A stretch of DNA of 64,000 nucleotides, taken from assembly GCA_051656905.1 (NCBI GenBank), contig JBOFJQ010000004.1, forward strand, positions 23,401 to 87,400. The letters run 5' to 3'. Positions 1 to 6,760 of this stretch are shown piece by piece (the first letter of the stretch is position 1; every line of letters starts with the position of its first letter). Below the pieces are notes generated by a model, which saw only the letters and a list, made by a program, of their open reading frames with translations, was not told the DNA's origin and did not search any database. The stretch comes from JAGNZR01 sp051656905 (GTDB taxonomy: Bacteria; Fusobacteriota; Fusobacteriia; Fusobacteriales; Fusobacteriaceae). A program made the translations under genes and the position numbers.

Positions 1-256
1 TAATTTTAGTTCTTTCTTTAAGCTGCTTCTCAATTTCTATTCTCTTAAGTTGCTTTATTCTAATTAAATCCTTAACTTTTCCATTTATAATTTGTTTTCT
101 ATTTACTAAATACTTATTTTTAGTTTCAATAAATTCAACTTCATATAAATAATTAGCTTTTTCTTTATGTTGATAATTTAATACTTTTATATCATTTTCA
201 GATAGTGTTTTAAAAACTTTATTAATTAAGTCATTAGGATCTGTTCTCTTTCCCAT
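1..256 (-). CDS. Phage small protein, partial (3' end outside window)
   Basis: The frame is open from an ATG at 256 to the window edge (85 codons, no stop) behind a GGAGGA ribosome site. The visible protein is basic; its middle and end (YLYEVEFIETKNKYLVNRKQ, then NGKVKD) recall small phage proteins with an AP2/HNH-associated DNA-binding fold, in which a G-x-V-K-D turn follows a strand-rich segment. That resemblance is weak and from memory. It is the most downstream visible member of the minus-strand run 525 to 1 and overlaps the preceding 41-codon frame, which suggests coupled translation. Confidence 0.55.
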   Translation of the reverse strand, partial: MGKRTDPNDLINKVFKTLSENDIKVLNYQHKEKANYLYEVEFIETKNKYLVNRKQIINGKVKDLIRIKQLKRIEIEKQLKERTKI

Positions 257-359
257 TTTTTAATTCCTCCACAATAGTTTGTAACTTAACAACTTCTTTT
301 CTCAATTTTTTATTGTAAGTTTTCAATACTTTTATTTTCTTTTGAAGTTCTATATGCAT
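234..359 (-). CDS. Small coiled-coil phage protein, 41 aa
   Basis: A short frame begins at ATG 359 behind GAGGGGGA and ends at 234, overlapping both neighbouring minus-strand genes. The product is mostly Lys, Leu, Glu and Val in a heptad-like spacing (LQKKIKVLKTYNKKLRKEV), so it is probably one short amphipathic helix. I recognise no family. The strong ribosome site and the overlaps support translation, but such a short frame could be fortuitous. Confidence 0.4.
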   Translation of the reverse strand: MHIELQKKIKVLKTYNKKLRKEVVKLQTIVEELKNGKENRS

Positions 360-525
360 ATATCCCCCTCAATTGATTTTTTACATCATCATTCATTTTA
401 CTAAAGTACCATTTATTTAAATCAATAAACTCTTTTAACTCTTTACTGGTATTCGTAGTTAAGGCAGCATAATAAAAATGATTAAAAGAATCTCCTTTAT
501 TTAATTTATAGACAATATTTCTCAT
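310..525 (-). CDS. Hypothetical phage protein, 71 aa
   Basis: ATG at 525 is preceded by AAAGGAG at good spacing. The 71-residue product is soluble and rich in Asn, Lys and Tyr, with no motif I recognise. It lies immediately downstream, in the transcription sense, of the iteron-like repeat field, whose first copies touch its ribosome-site region. It may therefore be expressed from, or repressed at, that field. Confidence 0.5.
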   Translation of the reverse strand: MRNIVYKLNKGDSFNHFYYAALTTNTSKELKEFIDLNKWYFSKMNDDVKNQLRGIYAYRTSKENKSIENLQ

Positions 526-537
526 ATATCTCCTTTT

Positions 538-826
538 GTAACCGTTATGTTACCGAGTGTAACCACTTTGTTACCGTTTTTGTTACCGTTGAAACCCTTT
601 ATTTATCTAACTTGTAACCGTTTTTACCGTTTTACTCTTATACCTTTAATAAAAAAAACAAATGATACTATCTTTAGTGCTCTATATTTTGTTATTAATA
701 TATATTTGTACGCCCATACTGAAAAAACGGTTACAACGGTTACAACACTTATTCCATGGGACTTTTAGCGGGTACAAAAACGGTAACATAACGGTTACAA
801 CTAGCTACAAAACGGTTACAATTTTA
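538..826. repeat. Iteron-like repeat field, candidate replication origin
   Basis: About ten short repeats of the core GTAACCGTT or GTTACCGTT lie in two oppositely oriented clusters. The left cluster (538-632) reads GTAACCGTT/GTTACCGTT, with copies near 538, 549, 570, 582, 614 and 625. The right cluster (726-821) reads AACGGTTAC/AACGGTAAC, with copies near 727, 736, 779, 790 and 812. Between them lie about 90 bases of A/T-rich DNA (636-720) that could serve as an unwinding element. The last right-hand copy is inside the 3' end of the primase-helicase gene. Clustered directly repeated sites beside a replication gene are typical of phage or plasmid origins; the origin call is inference. Confidence 0.6.
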
Positions 827-3120
827 AAAATATCAGCTTTAGCTACAATAGAAGTAGCTAATTCGTCGCTTATTGTAAATCTGGTACTCATGCTTCTAGC
901 AGTTATAAAACCACATTCAATTAACTGATTTCTAAGAGCTTTCATATCCAAAAGTTCTAACATTGAATTTGTTTTCCTATGTGATTCAGCTATAGCTTCA
1001 TACAACATTTGAAATCTAGCACAATGCTTATTACTTTCTCTAATATAAAAACTAGAATATTCTCTCCCACTCTCTACTACTAAATCTAATAATTGTTTAA
1101 AGTTTTCTTCTGGAGTCATTTCACCAGAGAATAATATCTCTAAAAATTTATAAAACTTATTTTTAACTTCACTATCAATCGTTATTACTTCCTCAAGAGC
1201 TTTAAGCCCCTGAACTATACATTTTAAATTATATCTTTGTCTATCGTCTTTAATTGAGCTAAACTTATCTTTTAAGTCTATTTCTATCTTATTATTTAAT
1301 CTATTCTCTAATACTCTTTTTCCTAGTTTATATAAGATATCCGAATTCTTAAAAGCTTCAAATATCTCTCTTTCTGATTTGTTTTCTTTGGTAAGTTTTA
1401 CTTGAACCATTCTATTTTTTATAGAAATATCTGAAAGTTCTGACTCCCCACTAACTATAAGAGGAGTGCATAATTTAAACTCACTAAGCTTGGAAGTTGT
1501 GTTTCCTTGATTAACAGTCTTGTTATCATATACAGATCTAATTAAAGAATATAATTCATTTGCTTTCTCCATCGCGTTCTTAGATGTCATTTTTATTTCA
1601 TCTATAGAAAATGGGGTTATATTACTGCAACTTGCTAAACTTCTTATTTGATGATTTGTTAATGTAGAAAAATTCTTGATATTATCTTTAACTCCAAATA
1701 ATAGTTTTGATATATTCTCAATAAACTCCGATTTACCAATAGAAGTAGTTCCGCACACTTCCAAAATAGGATAAGATTCGCTATTATGATATCTTCCTAA
1801 TGCCCAACTTATTGCTAATAAAGATTGGTTGTAGTCACTTCTTATTTTCACTAAATTTTCTTCTAACCATTTTATTTCTTCTTGGGTTATGCTTTCTACC
1901 TCATTTAAATTTTTAAAATACAAATCTTTTTTTCCACATACAACTTCTGAATTTTCATCATAATATTTATTATTTATTATTCCAAAATGTGGTATTTCTT
2001 TAGCATATAGACCTTTATTCTCTTCCTCTAGCCACAAAAGAAATTTAGATATTTTCGTATCACTTCCTATAAAATAGCCTAAATTTTCCAACATTCCTTG
2101 TTTCTTTAATAACTCAACCTTACTACACTTAAATTCTCTAATCCCTTGTTCTGTCTTAGTAGTTCCTTCCAAATAGTTATCTGAAAATTTTTCTAATTCT
2201 ATTGTAAAATTAGTTAATCTGCTGTATCCGTCTTTTCCCCAGACATAATATCCATTCTCTTCTTGCTTAAATTCTTCCCAGCCATTTTCATATATCTTTT
2301 TAGCCTTCTTTATTACCTTTTTAAGAGCTTCTTTTCCTTCTTTGATTAAATACTCATTAAAATCTTTGTATGTCCCTAAATCAACTTCATATAGCTTATC
2401 TGATAACTCATTGAATATTTTACTAATCTCTTTTTTAGCTTCATATCCTGGTTCATCATTATCAGTAGCTATTATTATCTTTTTAAACTGTTCTATCCAA
2501 TCTTTTTGGTTTTTTATGCATCTAAAATTAGCTGCTCCACCAGACATAGACACTGTATTTTTAAAGCCAGCTTCTATTGCTGACATAAGATCTAATTCCC
2601 CTTCAGTAATAATTAAATATTCTCTGTCTTTTATAGCTTTCCAATTTATTAAATGTGAATATTTACTGCCTTTTTCAGCACTTAGTTTCTTATCTCTAGT
2701 CCTATATTTTATTCCTACAATATCTATTCCATCACTTATAGGGATAGCCATTCTTTCTAACTTATCAAACGCAATTAATTGTCTATACGTTTCATGGCTT
2801 ATGCCTCTACTTTTTAAATATGTATCCCATTTTTCGTTTTCTCTTTCAAATGAAAAATATATAAATCTTAAATCTTTATCTGGATATTCAGTATTTTCAA
2901 GTGATTCGCCCAATTTATGAATATCAATATCCTCGTATCCTTTTAATAAGTTTATATGCCCACTCTTTCCTGTTGCATGGCATGTATATAATCCCTTTTG
3001 AACATTAAGAGAAAAACAAGGATTTGTTTCTTTCTCAGTTTCACAAACTGGACAATACTTAAATCTAAATTCTTTTCCATACTGTCTGTATGGACCTAAT
3101 TTATCAATAATCTCTTTCAT
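805..3120 (-). CDS. Phage primase-helicase (CHC2-like zinc, TOPRIM, ATPase)
   Basis: This 771-aa protein should prime and unwind DNA for replication of the element. Residues 20-60 hold a zinc-binding start (C23, C26, C47 and nearby His). Residues 165-230 form a TOPRIM core with E173 in ITEGE and the acidic pair in ATDND (D220, D222). Residues 430-620 form a P-loop ATPase with Walker A GTTSIGKS near 457-464 and a SIDEI Walker B. The order matches phage and mobile-element primase-helicase fusions, with a DUF927-like ATPase half. ATG 3120 follows AAGGAGG. The 3' end runs into the iteron field, and the 5' leader can fold into a pseudoknot (separate entry). It is the main replication candidate of the element. 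Confidence 0.85.
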   Translation of the reverse strand: MKEIIDKLGPYRQYGKEFRFKYCPVCETEKETNPCFSLNVQKGLYTCHATGKSGHINLLKGYEDIDIHKLGESLENTEYPDKDLRFIYFSFERENEKWDTYLKSRGISHETYRQLIAFDKLERMAIPISDGIDIVGIKYRTRDKKLSAEKGSKYSHLINWKAIKDREYLIITEGELDLMSAIEAGFKNTVSMSGGAANFRCIKNQKDWIEQFKKIIIATDNDEPGYEAKKEISKIFNELSDKLYEVDLGTYKDFNEYLIKEGKEALKKVIKKAKKIYENGWEEFKQEENGYYVWGKDGYSRLTNFTIELEKFSDNYLEGTTKTEQGIREFKCSKVELLKKQGMLENLGYFIGSDTKISKFLLWLEEENKGLYAKEIPHFGIINNKYYDENSEVVCGKKDLYFKNLNEVESITQEEIKWLEENLVKIRSDYNQSLLAISWALGRYHNSESYPILEVCGTTSIGKSEFIENISKLLFGVKDNIKNFSTLTNHQIRSLASCSNITPFSIDEIKMTSKNAMEKANELYSLIRSVYDNKTVNQGNTTSKLSEFKLCTPLIVSGESELSDISIKNRMVQVKLTKENKSEREIFEAFKNSDILYKLGKRVLENRLNNKIEIDLKDKFSSIKDDRQRYNLKCIVQGLKALEEVITIDSEVKNKFYKFLEILFSGEMTPEENFKQLLDLVVESGREYSSFYIRESNKHCARFQMLYEAIAESHRKTNSMLELLDMKALRNQLIECGFITARSMSTRFTISDELATSIVAKADIFKIVTVL

Positions 3121-3140
3121 TAATTTCCTCCTTTACTGGA

Positions 3141-3230
3141 GTAAGCCTGGTAAACTTACTTTATAATTCATACCTAGCTCTCATTAATTACAGCCGAAGC
3201 TGTAACGCTTACCAGGCAATTTGAGAGCTA
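3141..3230 (-). promoter_or_regulatory. Pseudoknot-capable RNA leader of the primase gene
   Basis: Read on the minus strand, the leader contains TAGCTCTCA (3230-3222) pairing with TGAGAGCTA (3183-3175), enclosing a stable hairpin ACAGC-TTCG-GCTGT (3203-3190). The intervening segment GCCTGGTAA (3217-3209) pairs with TTACCAGGC (3153-3145), which lies outside the first stem and about 15 bases before the AAGGAGG site. The two 9-bp perfect stems interlock as an H-type pseudoknot. This position suggests translational control of the primase, either autogenous or by an antisense RNA as in some plasmid rep genes. The pairings are seen; the function is inferred. Confidence 0.6.
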
Positions 3231-3286
3231 TATATAATTTATAAAATAATATTGCGACAAAAATAAACTTATGTTAGACTGAATAT

Positions 3287-3590
3287 AGTAGCGTCTTGTG
3301 AGGTATATTATGAAATTTCAATATTATGATTTAGGTTTTTTAAATAATGATAAAATTATTCAAGTATCACTGCAAGGTACAGAATGTAATGTTTTTTTAG
3401 TTAATAGTTCTAATTTTCAAAAATATAAAAATGGAAATCAATATACTTATTATGGTGGTCATACAAAATCTTCTCTAGTAGATTTAGGAGTTCCTAATTA
3501 TGATCACTGGTATCTCGTTGTTGATTTAGGAGGATACGCTGGAAGTATTAAATCCAGCGTAAAAATTATCTAATTTTATTTGACGCTACT
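3287..3590. repeat. 9-bp inverted repeat bracketing the DUF1883 gene
   Basis: AGTAGCGTC at 3287-3295 and its exact reverse complement GACGCTACT at 3582-3590 flank the plus-strand DUF1883 gene, a few bases outside its ribosome site and stop codon. The right copy overlaps the last codons of the small minus-strand gene ending at 3586. The pair could be the ends of an inserted cassette, or part of a transcript-end structure. Confidence 0.5.
3310..3573 (+). CDS. DUF1883 domain protein, 87 aa
   Basis: I start at ATG 3310 behind GAGG rather than the in-frame GTG at 3298, because the family begins with MKF. The whole protein is one DUF1883 domain: N-terminal YYDLGFLNNDKIIQVSL, central SSNFQKYKNG, then YYGGH and the terminal HWYLVVDLGGYAG signature. 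It is known mainly as a small beta-rich domain, standalone or attached to TIR-type domains, with no established activity. Here it is the only plus-strand gene among minus-strand replication genes, has its own possible promoter (TTGCGA near 3253, TAGACT 17 bases on) and is bracketed by a 9-bp inverted repeat. This resembles a moron acquired separately from the phage core. Confidence 0.8.
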   Translation: MKFQYYDLGFLNNDKIIQVSLQGTECNVFLVNSSNFQKYKNGNQYTYYGGHTKSSLVDLGVPNYDHWYLVVDLGGYAGSIKSSVKII

Positions 3591-3747
3591 TTTTTTTATA
3601 TTTACATTCTTCCATATCCGTATTTAACTGCGTTCCTTGTCCATGTCCATTTTTTATTTCCGATTCAATAACAATAGGATAATTTTTTTCTCTTTTTACT
3701 TTCTCTTCTTCAACTAATTCTTGTGTATTTATTTCATTTAACTTCAT
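3586..3747 (-). CDS. Hypothetical small phage protein, 53 aa
   Basis: ATG 3747 follows a perfect AGGAGG. The charged product (N-terminal Glu/Lys rich, then NGHGQGTQ) has no recognised domain or membrane segment. It lies downstream of a repressor-type palindrome at 3797-3812, so it is probably controlled by the element's repressor. Its stop region carries one arm of the inverted repeat that brackets the DUF1883 gene. Confidence 0.5.
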   Translation of the reverse strand: MKLNEINTQELVEEEKVKREKNYPIVIESEIKNGHGQGTQLNTDMEECKYKKK

Positions 3748-3796
3748 AAAAGAACCTCCTAACTTAATAAAATTTAAAAATCTCCTTTTAATTTTA

Positions 3797-3812
3797 TCTA
3801 CTATTTTGTAGA
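3797..3812 (-). promoter_or_regulatory. Repressor-type operator TCTAC-N6-GTAGA
   Basis: A perfect TCTAC-TATTTT-GTAGA palindrome. On the minus strand it overlaps a possible promoter (TTGAAT, 18 bases, TAGATA) reading into the 53-aa gene and perhaps the primase. It is the same motif found at 4042-4057 and, with one mismatch each, at 6429-6444, 6463-6478 and 6525-6540. Confidence 0.6.
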
Positions 3813-3813
3813 A

Positions 3814-4020
3814 TTAAAATTCAAAAAAAATTTTAGGATCAATCTTCAAAATTTCTGTTATTTTTTTCATTTGAAAAGCATTAAAAGTATTTTTATTTTT
3901 TTTACAGTTATTCAGATGATAATAGAAGTTTTGCTTTGTAATTCCCATATAAATATAGATTTCTTTATATTTTATTTCTTTCTTTATTTTTTTGTCATTA
4001 AGAAAATTATAAAAATTCAT
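3814..4020 (-). CDS. Small Cro-like HTH DNA-binding protein
   Basis: This 68-residue protein is little more than a helix-turn-helix. Residues 20-60 (YIYMGITKQNFYYHLNN followed by the KKITEILKIDPKIFF helix) match the XRE/Cro pattern of a recognition helix and a closing helix with a KIDPK turn. ATG 4020 follows AGAGGTGAT. It has its own promoter with an overlapping operator at 4040-4068, and a second operator right behind its stop. By position it could be a Cro-like antagonist of the S24 repressor or an autoregulated activator. Confidence 0.7.
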   Translation of the reverse strand: MNFYNFLNDKKIKKEIKYKEIYIYMGITKQNFYYHLNNCKKNKNTFNAFQMKKITEILKIDPKIFFEF

Positions 4021-4039
4021 AGGATCACCTCTTATTAAT

Positions 4040-4068
4040 ATTCTACTTTATTGTAGATAATAAGTCAA
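4040..4068 (-). promoter_or_regulatory. Promoter with operator for the Cro-like gene
   Basis: On the minus strand, TTGACT (4068-4063), a 17-base spacer and TAGAAT (4045-4040). The perfect palindrome TCTAC-TTTATT-GTAGA (4042-4057) covers the -10 box, so a bound repressor would block polymerase. The same box sequences and operator placement occur at the plus-strand early promoter at 6452-6480. Confidence 0.7.
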
Positions 4069-4354
4069 ATTATATTTTCCTTTAGAGCAGATATATGAGT
4101 ATATTAGTTAAATACTCTTAATGCTTAAAAATATGATCTATAAAAAATAATATTTAAGAGTTTTAAGATGAAAAAATAAATTAATAAAAAATTTGTTCTT
4201 CACTCTTCGTAGGCTATCTCTTATTTTTTATAAGAAATAAAAAATCATAACACAAAAGATGAATTCTCTAAATAAATATTTAATTATAATTTTATTGATT
4301 ATTTAAATAAATATATATAGTATCTATTTATTATAACAACACTATATCTAGTAC
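4058..4354. other. A/T-rich intergenic stretch
   Basis: No frame with a ribosome site is visible. The region holds a weak imperfect dyad (ACTCTTAA near 4107, TTAAGAGTTTT near 4154) with a loop of about 40 bases, and a short hairpin around TCTTATTTTTTATAAGA (4219-4235) that could end transcription. Apart from these I see nothing. Confidence 0.4.
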
Positions 4355-4383
4355 TTGACAAATGTGATATAATATTATATATC
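4355..4383 (+). promoter_or_regulatory. Promoter of the small membrane peptide gene
   Basis: TTGACA at 4355-4360, 17 bases, then TATATC at 4378-4383, followed by AAAGGAG and the ATG at 4406. The -35 box is perfect and the spacing ideal. Confidence 0.5.
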
Positions 4384-4405
4384 ATATTTTAAAAGGAGTT
4401 TACAA

Positions 4406-4609
4406 ATGGAAATATTTATCTTAAATTTGCTAAGTAAGGTTTCTGTTTTTTGTTTACTTCTCTCTTTTCTTTTTTTCTTACAGAAATATACAGTAGGTTT
4501 GCTATTAAAAAAAATTTTTAATAACAAAAAAAAGTTGGAATATCTATATATAGCTAACTCTATTTTTTTCATAATAAGTAAAGTTCAAATAAATAACGTC
4601 TATTCATAA
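4406..4609 (+). CDS. Small hydrophobic peptide, 67 aa
   Basis: ATG 4406 has AAAGGAG seven bases upstream and a promoter at 4355-4383. The peptide has one strongly hydrophobic segment (residues about 3-27, FILNLLSKVSVFCLLLSFLFFL), a Lys-rich cluster (LLKKIFNNKKK) and a second hydrophobic patch near residues 48-60, so it is probably membrane-inserted. The frame ends inside a perfect 19-bp palindrome that serves as terminator. Its own promoter, short length and hydrophobicity recall type I toxins or holin-like peptides, but I cannot place it in a family. A shadow frame on the other strand over the same bases lacks a good ribosome site. Confidence 0.45.
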   Translation: MEIFILNLLSKVSVFCLLLSFLFFLQKYTVGLLLKKIFNNKKKLEYLYIANSIFFIISKVQINNVYS

Positions 4610-4629
4610 TTTATGAATAGACGTTATTT
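4591..4629. terminator. Perfect 19-bp palindrome, bidirectional terminator
   Basis: AAATAACGTCTATTCATAA and its exact complement are separated by one base. The palindrome lies between converging genes, overlapping the stop of the membrane peptide gene on one side and the stop of the EVE-like gene on the other. The A/T flanks give U-tracts on both strands. Confidence 0.75.
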
Positions 4630-5639
4630 TAGTTTTGCTCTATAATAGGACTTTTAATTTGTAATCTTTCTTTTTCAAGTTCTATTTCTTTTAACTTTAT
4701 TTCCAATTCTCTCAATTTTAATTTATTTTCCTCTTTTTGCTTTTCTAAAAAATATTTACATAATCCTTCTGTTTTAAAATTTACACCAAAACAATTAAAA
4801 TTTCCTCCAACTACGCCAACAGTCAATGCCCCTAAAAGTGCTATAGTTAAAACCTTTCCACTTATAGTAATTCTTCCTTTAGATTGAGCTCTAACCTTAA
4901 AGATTATTTTATCTAAATCTAATGACTCGCCAGTAATTTCTTGATATAACTCTAAAACTGAAACTAAATTTGATTGAAACTTAACTAAATCTATCCCTAA
5001 ATCACTTTCTTTTTGGATTTCAAAAGTCAGATTTCCATTTTCACCATTTTTATGAAACATCGAAAAATGTGAATCTATTAGATCTATTATTTTTTTGTTG
5101 ATACTAAAAACACTGTTAGGAGAGCTTATGGCCAACAGTAACTTTGGTTCTACATCTGACTTATCTAAAGTTGTCATCCATCTTACTTTCCTTTTTTTAT
5201 TTAAAAAATCATTTTCTAAATCCTCTTTTCTATTTCTTAACGAATCATTTTCATCTATATAAGGTTCACCAGTAACTATTCCAAAAGAGACTCTTTTTTT
5301 TCCTGCAGAAGGTGTAATAATAATATCGCCAATATTAATTGATTCCACAAAATTTTTCAGCATACTAGCTGAAGACCCTGGGGACTTTTTATTTGGATAA
5401 AGTTTTTCAATATTATCTTTTAGAGTTTCAGAAGTTGAATTTTTTATTTCTTCTATAGTCCTAATATCTTTTAATCCAACAGCAACATATCCACCTATCA
5501 AAAAATCATCATAACACTCACTATCTACTCCTGCTCTTACCACCCAATAATTTCTATTTTCTTTAAATTCTGGAATCTTAATTTTCTCTATTAATTCTTC
5601 AAAAAAATTCTGAAATTCCTTATCTATTGCTTTCTTCAT
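4629..5639 (-). CDS. EVE/PUA-like domain protein with membrane anchor and coiled coil
   Basis: I recognise no exact family. Residues about 30-155 follow the PUA/EVE-like pattern found at the N-terminus of restriction and modified-base sensor proteins: YWVVRAG, FLIGGYVAVGL, INIGDIIITP, VSFGIVTGEPY and KVRWM. Residues 160-258 are unassigned, 261-280 form one transmembrane helix (VLTIALLGALTVGVVGG), and 297-330 are a Lys/Glu coiled coil. It lies downstream of the repressor gene on the same strand with a 44-base gap, so it is likely expressed in the lysogen. That is the usual slot for superinfection-exclusion or defence genes. ATG 5639 follows a GGGG-type site. The defence role is inference. Confidence 0.6.
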   Translation of the reverse strand: MKKAIDKEFQNFFEELIEKIKIPEFKENRNYWVVRAGVDSECYDDFLIGGYVAVGLKDIRTIEEIKNSTSETLKDNIEKLYPNKKSPGSSASMLKNFVESINIGDIIITPSAGKKRVSFGIVTGEPYIDENDSLRNRKEDLENDFLNKKRKVRWMTTLDKSDVEPKLLLAISSPNSVFSINKKIIDLIDSHFSMFHKNGENGNLTFEIQKESDLGIDLVKFQSNLVSVLELYQEITGESLDLDKIIFKVRAQSKGRITISGKVLTIALLGALTVGVVGGNFNCFGVNFKTEGLCKYFLEKQKEENKLKLRELEIKLKEIELEKERLQIKSPIIEQN

Positions 5640-5683
5640 ATTCCCCCTTAGTTTATAATTTTTATTTTTTTCATGTTTATTTT

Positions 5684-6382
5684 TTATAAATTCCCCTCAT
5701 GATAGAACTTAATCGCTCTTCCTAATATAGTTACAAGTTGAGCTTCATTTCCTGGTATATATAAATTTTCATAATTTGGATTTACACTTTTTAAAACCAT
5801 AAAATTTGATTTTTCATCTATTTCAACTTTCTTTATATATACTTCATCGTTATATTTAACAACATATACTTTATCTTTAATATATTGAGTTTGTAATGGA
5901 TCAACAATAACAAATGCTCCATCATCTATTAAGGGCTCCATACTTGATCCTGCTACCTCAATAACATAACAATCTTTATGATATCCATTTCTTCTTACCT
6001 TTATAGTATAGATGCATTCTTCTAAATTTATATAACCATTTCCTGCAGCAGCTTTTGCCCGAACAGGTATGTCAATAAAATCTTCATCAACTAATATTTT
6101 TGCATTTCCTGTTAATTGATTTTCTAATTTTTTAATCTTTTTTAATATTGGTTCAGGAGTTCTATCTTCCATCACTAACATTTTTATTTTTTTAGCTTCT
6201 ATTTCTCCTATATTAAAAGCTTTTATAAAATTTTCAATAAAATCATCTTTTGGAGTTCTTTCTCCCGTTTTATAATGTCCTATTGCGGATAAAGATGCAC
6301 CTGTAAGTGTAGATATATATTCTAGTTTATAATTATTATTTTCCATAAATTCTGTTAAAAATTTACTGAATTCTTTTTTCAA
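5684..6382 (-). CDS. CI/LexA-like phage repressor (HTH plus S24 peptidase)
   Basis: This protein should maintain lysogeny and be inactivated by self-cleavage during the SOS response. Counting from the in-frame ATG at 6406, residues 25-65 are an XRE helix-turn-helix (LEYISTLTGASLSAIGHYKTG). An Ala-Gly cleavage site lies in KAAAGNGY (about 121-122). The S24 catalytic Ser is in VAGSSMEP (S155) and the Lys in VYIKKVE (about 192). I prefer the TTG at 6382, preceded by GGGGTGGG, because the ATG at 6406 has no ribosome site and lies almost on the transcription start. Its promoter and the divergent early promoter share repressor-type palindromes at 6429-6478. Confidence 0.88.
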   Translation of the reverse strand: MKKEFSKFLTEFMENNNYKLEYISTLTGASLSAIGHYKTGERTPKDDFIENFIKAFNIGEIEAKKIKMLVMEDRTPEPILKKIKKLENQLTGNAKILVDEDFIDIPVRAKAAAGNGYINLEECIYTIKVRRNGYHKDCYVIEVAGSSMEPLIDDGAFVIVDPLQTQYIKDKVYVVKYNDEVYIKKVEIDEKSNFMVLKSVNPNYENLYIPGNEAQLVTILGRAIKFYHEGNL

Positions 6383-6414
6383 TTTCCCACCCCATTTATA
6401 CAGCATATAACTAC

Positions 6415-6540
6415 ATTATATCTAATATTCTACAAAAAAGTAAAATATTATTTGACTTTTTTTCTTCTTTATTGTAGAATTCAATTAACAAGAGGGGAAA
6501 CCCTCTAAAATAAAACAATTTTATTCTACATTTTTGTATA
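6415..6540. promoter_or_regulatory. Lysis-lysogeny switch: divergent promoters and operators
   Basis: Plus strand: TTGACT (6452-6457), 17 bases, TAGAAT (6475-6480) reading into the early genes. Minus strand: TATAAT near 6420-6415 with a weak -35, reading into the repressor. Operators matching TCTAC-N6-GTAGA with one mismatch sit at 6429-6444 (over the repressor promoter), 6463-6478 (over the early -10) and 6525-6540 (downstream). A tight hairpin AGAGGG-GAAA-CCCTCT lies at 6491-6506 in the early leader. The layout matches a temperate-phage switch; binding is inferred. Confidence 0.75.
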
Positions 6541-6548
6541 AAGGGGTG

Positions 6549-6668
6549 GTGATTATTAAAAAATACTTAAAAACTTTAATAGGGTATTTTAAAAATATGG
6601 AATTAGAATTGATATCACTAATAATAGCAGTAACATTTTGTATTTTGAAAGAGGTGAATTTTATATGA
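6549..6668 (+). CDS. Tiny early phage protein, 39 aa
   Basis: A GTG at 6549 follows AAGGGG closely. The product has a basic start (KKYLKTLIGYFKN) and a hydrophobic segment (ELISLIIAVTFCIL), so it may be a small membrane peptide. Its stop overlaps the next start in an ATGA, which supports real translation through coupling. No family is recognised, and the start is uncertain because the spacing is short. Confidence 0.35.
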   Translation: MIIKKYLKTLIGYFKNMELELISLIIAVTFCILKEVNFI

Positions 6669-6760
6669 GATTATTGAAGCTTGCTAAATTAATTAAAAAA
6701 TACGGAAATTTGAGATTTTTAGATTTGCCGAAGGAGGAATTAGAGAATGCAAATAACTAG
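6665..6760 (+). CDS. Tiny early phage protein, 31 aa
   Basis: ATG 6665 follows AAGAGGTG at good spacing and overlaps the stop of the previous frame (ATGA). The product, rich in Leu and Lys (LLKLAKLIKKYGNLRFLDL), looks like one amphipathic helix. Its 3' end overlaps the next gene and contains that gene's AAGGAGG site. Confidence 0.4.
   Translation: MRLLKLAKLIKKYGNLRFLDLPKEELENANN

Noticed and set aside
538..826. CRISPR-like array
   Set aside because: Repeat units are 9 bases, irregularly spaced and in both orientations, with no uniform spacers or cas genes.
547..928. Two plus-strand open frames of 73 and 88 codons
   Set aside because: They run through the repeat field and antisense to the primase end, lack ribosome sites and encode repeat-derived residues.
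2342..2920. 192-codon plus-strand frame
   Set aside because: Lies entirely antisense to the primase, whose motifs are unambiguous.
4375..4572. 65-codon minus-strand frame opposite the membrane peptide
   Set aside because: No ribosome site, and its Lys/Phe composition mirrors the opposite strand.
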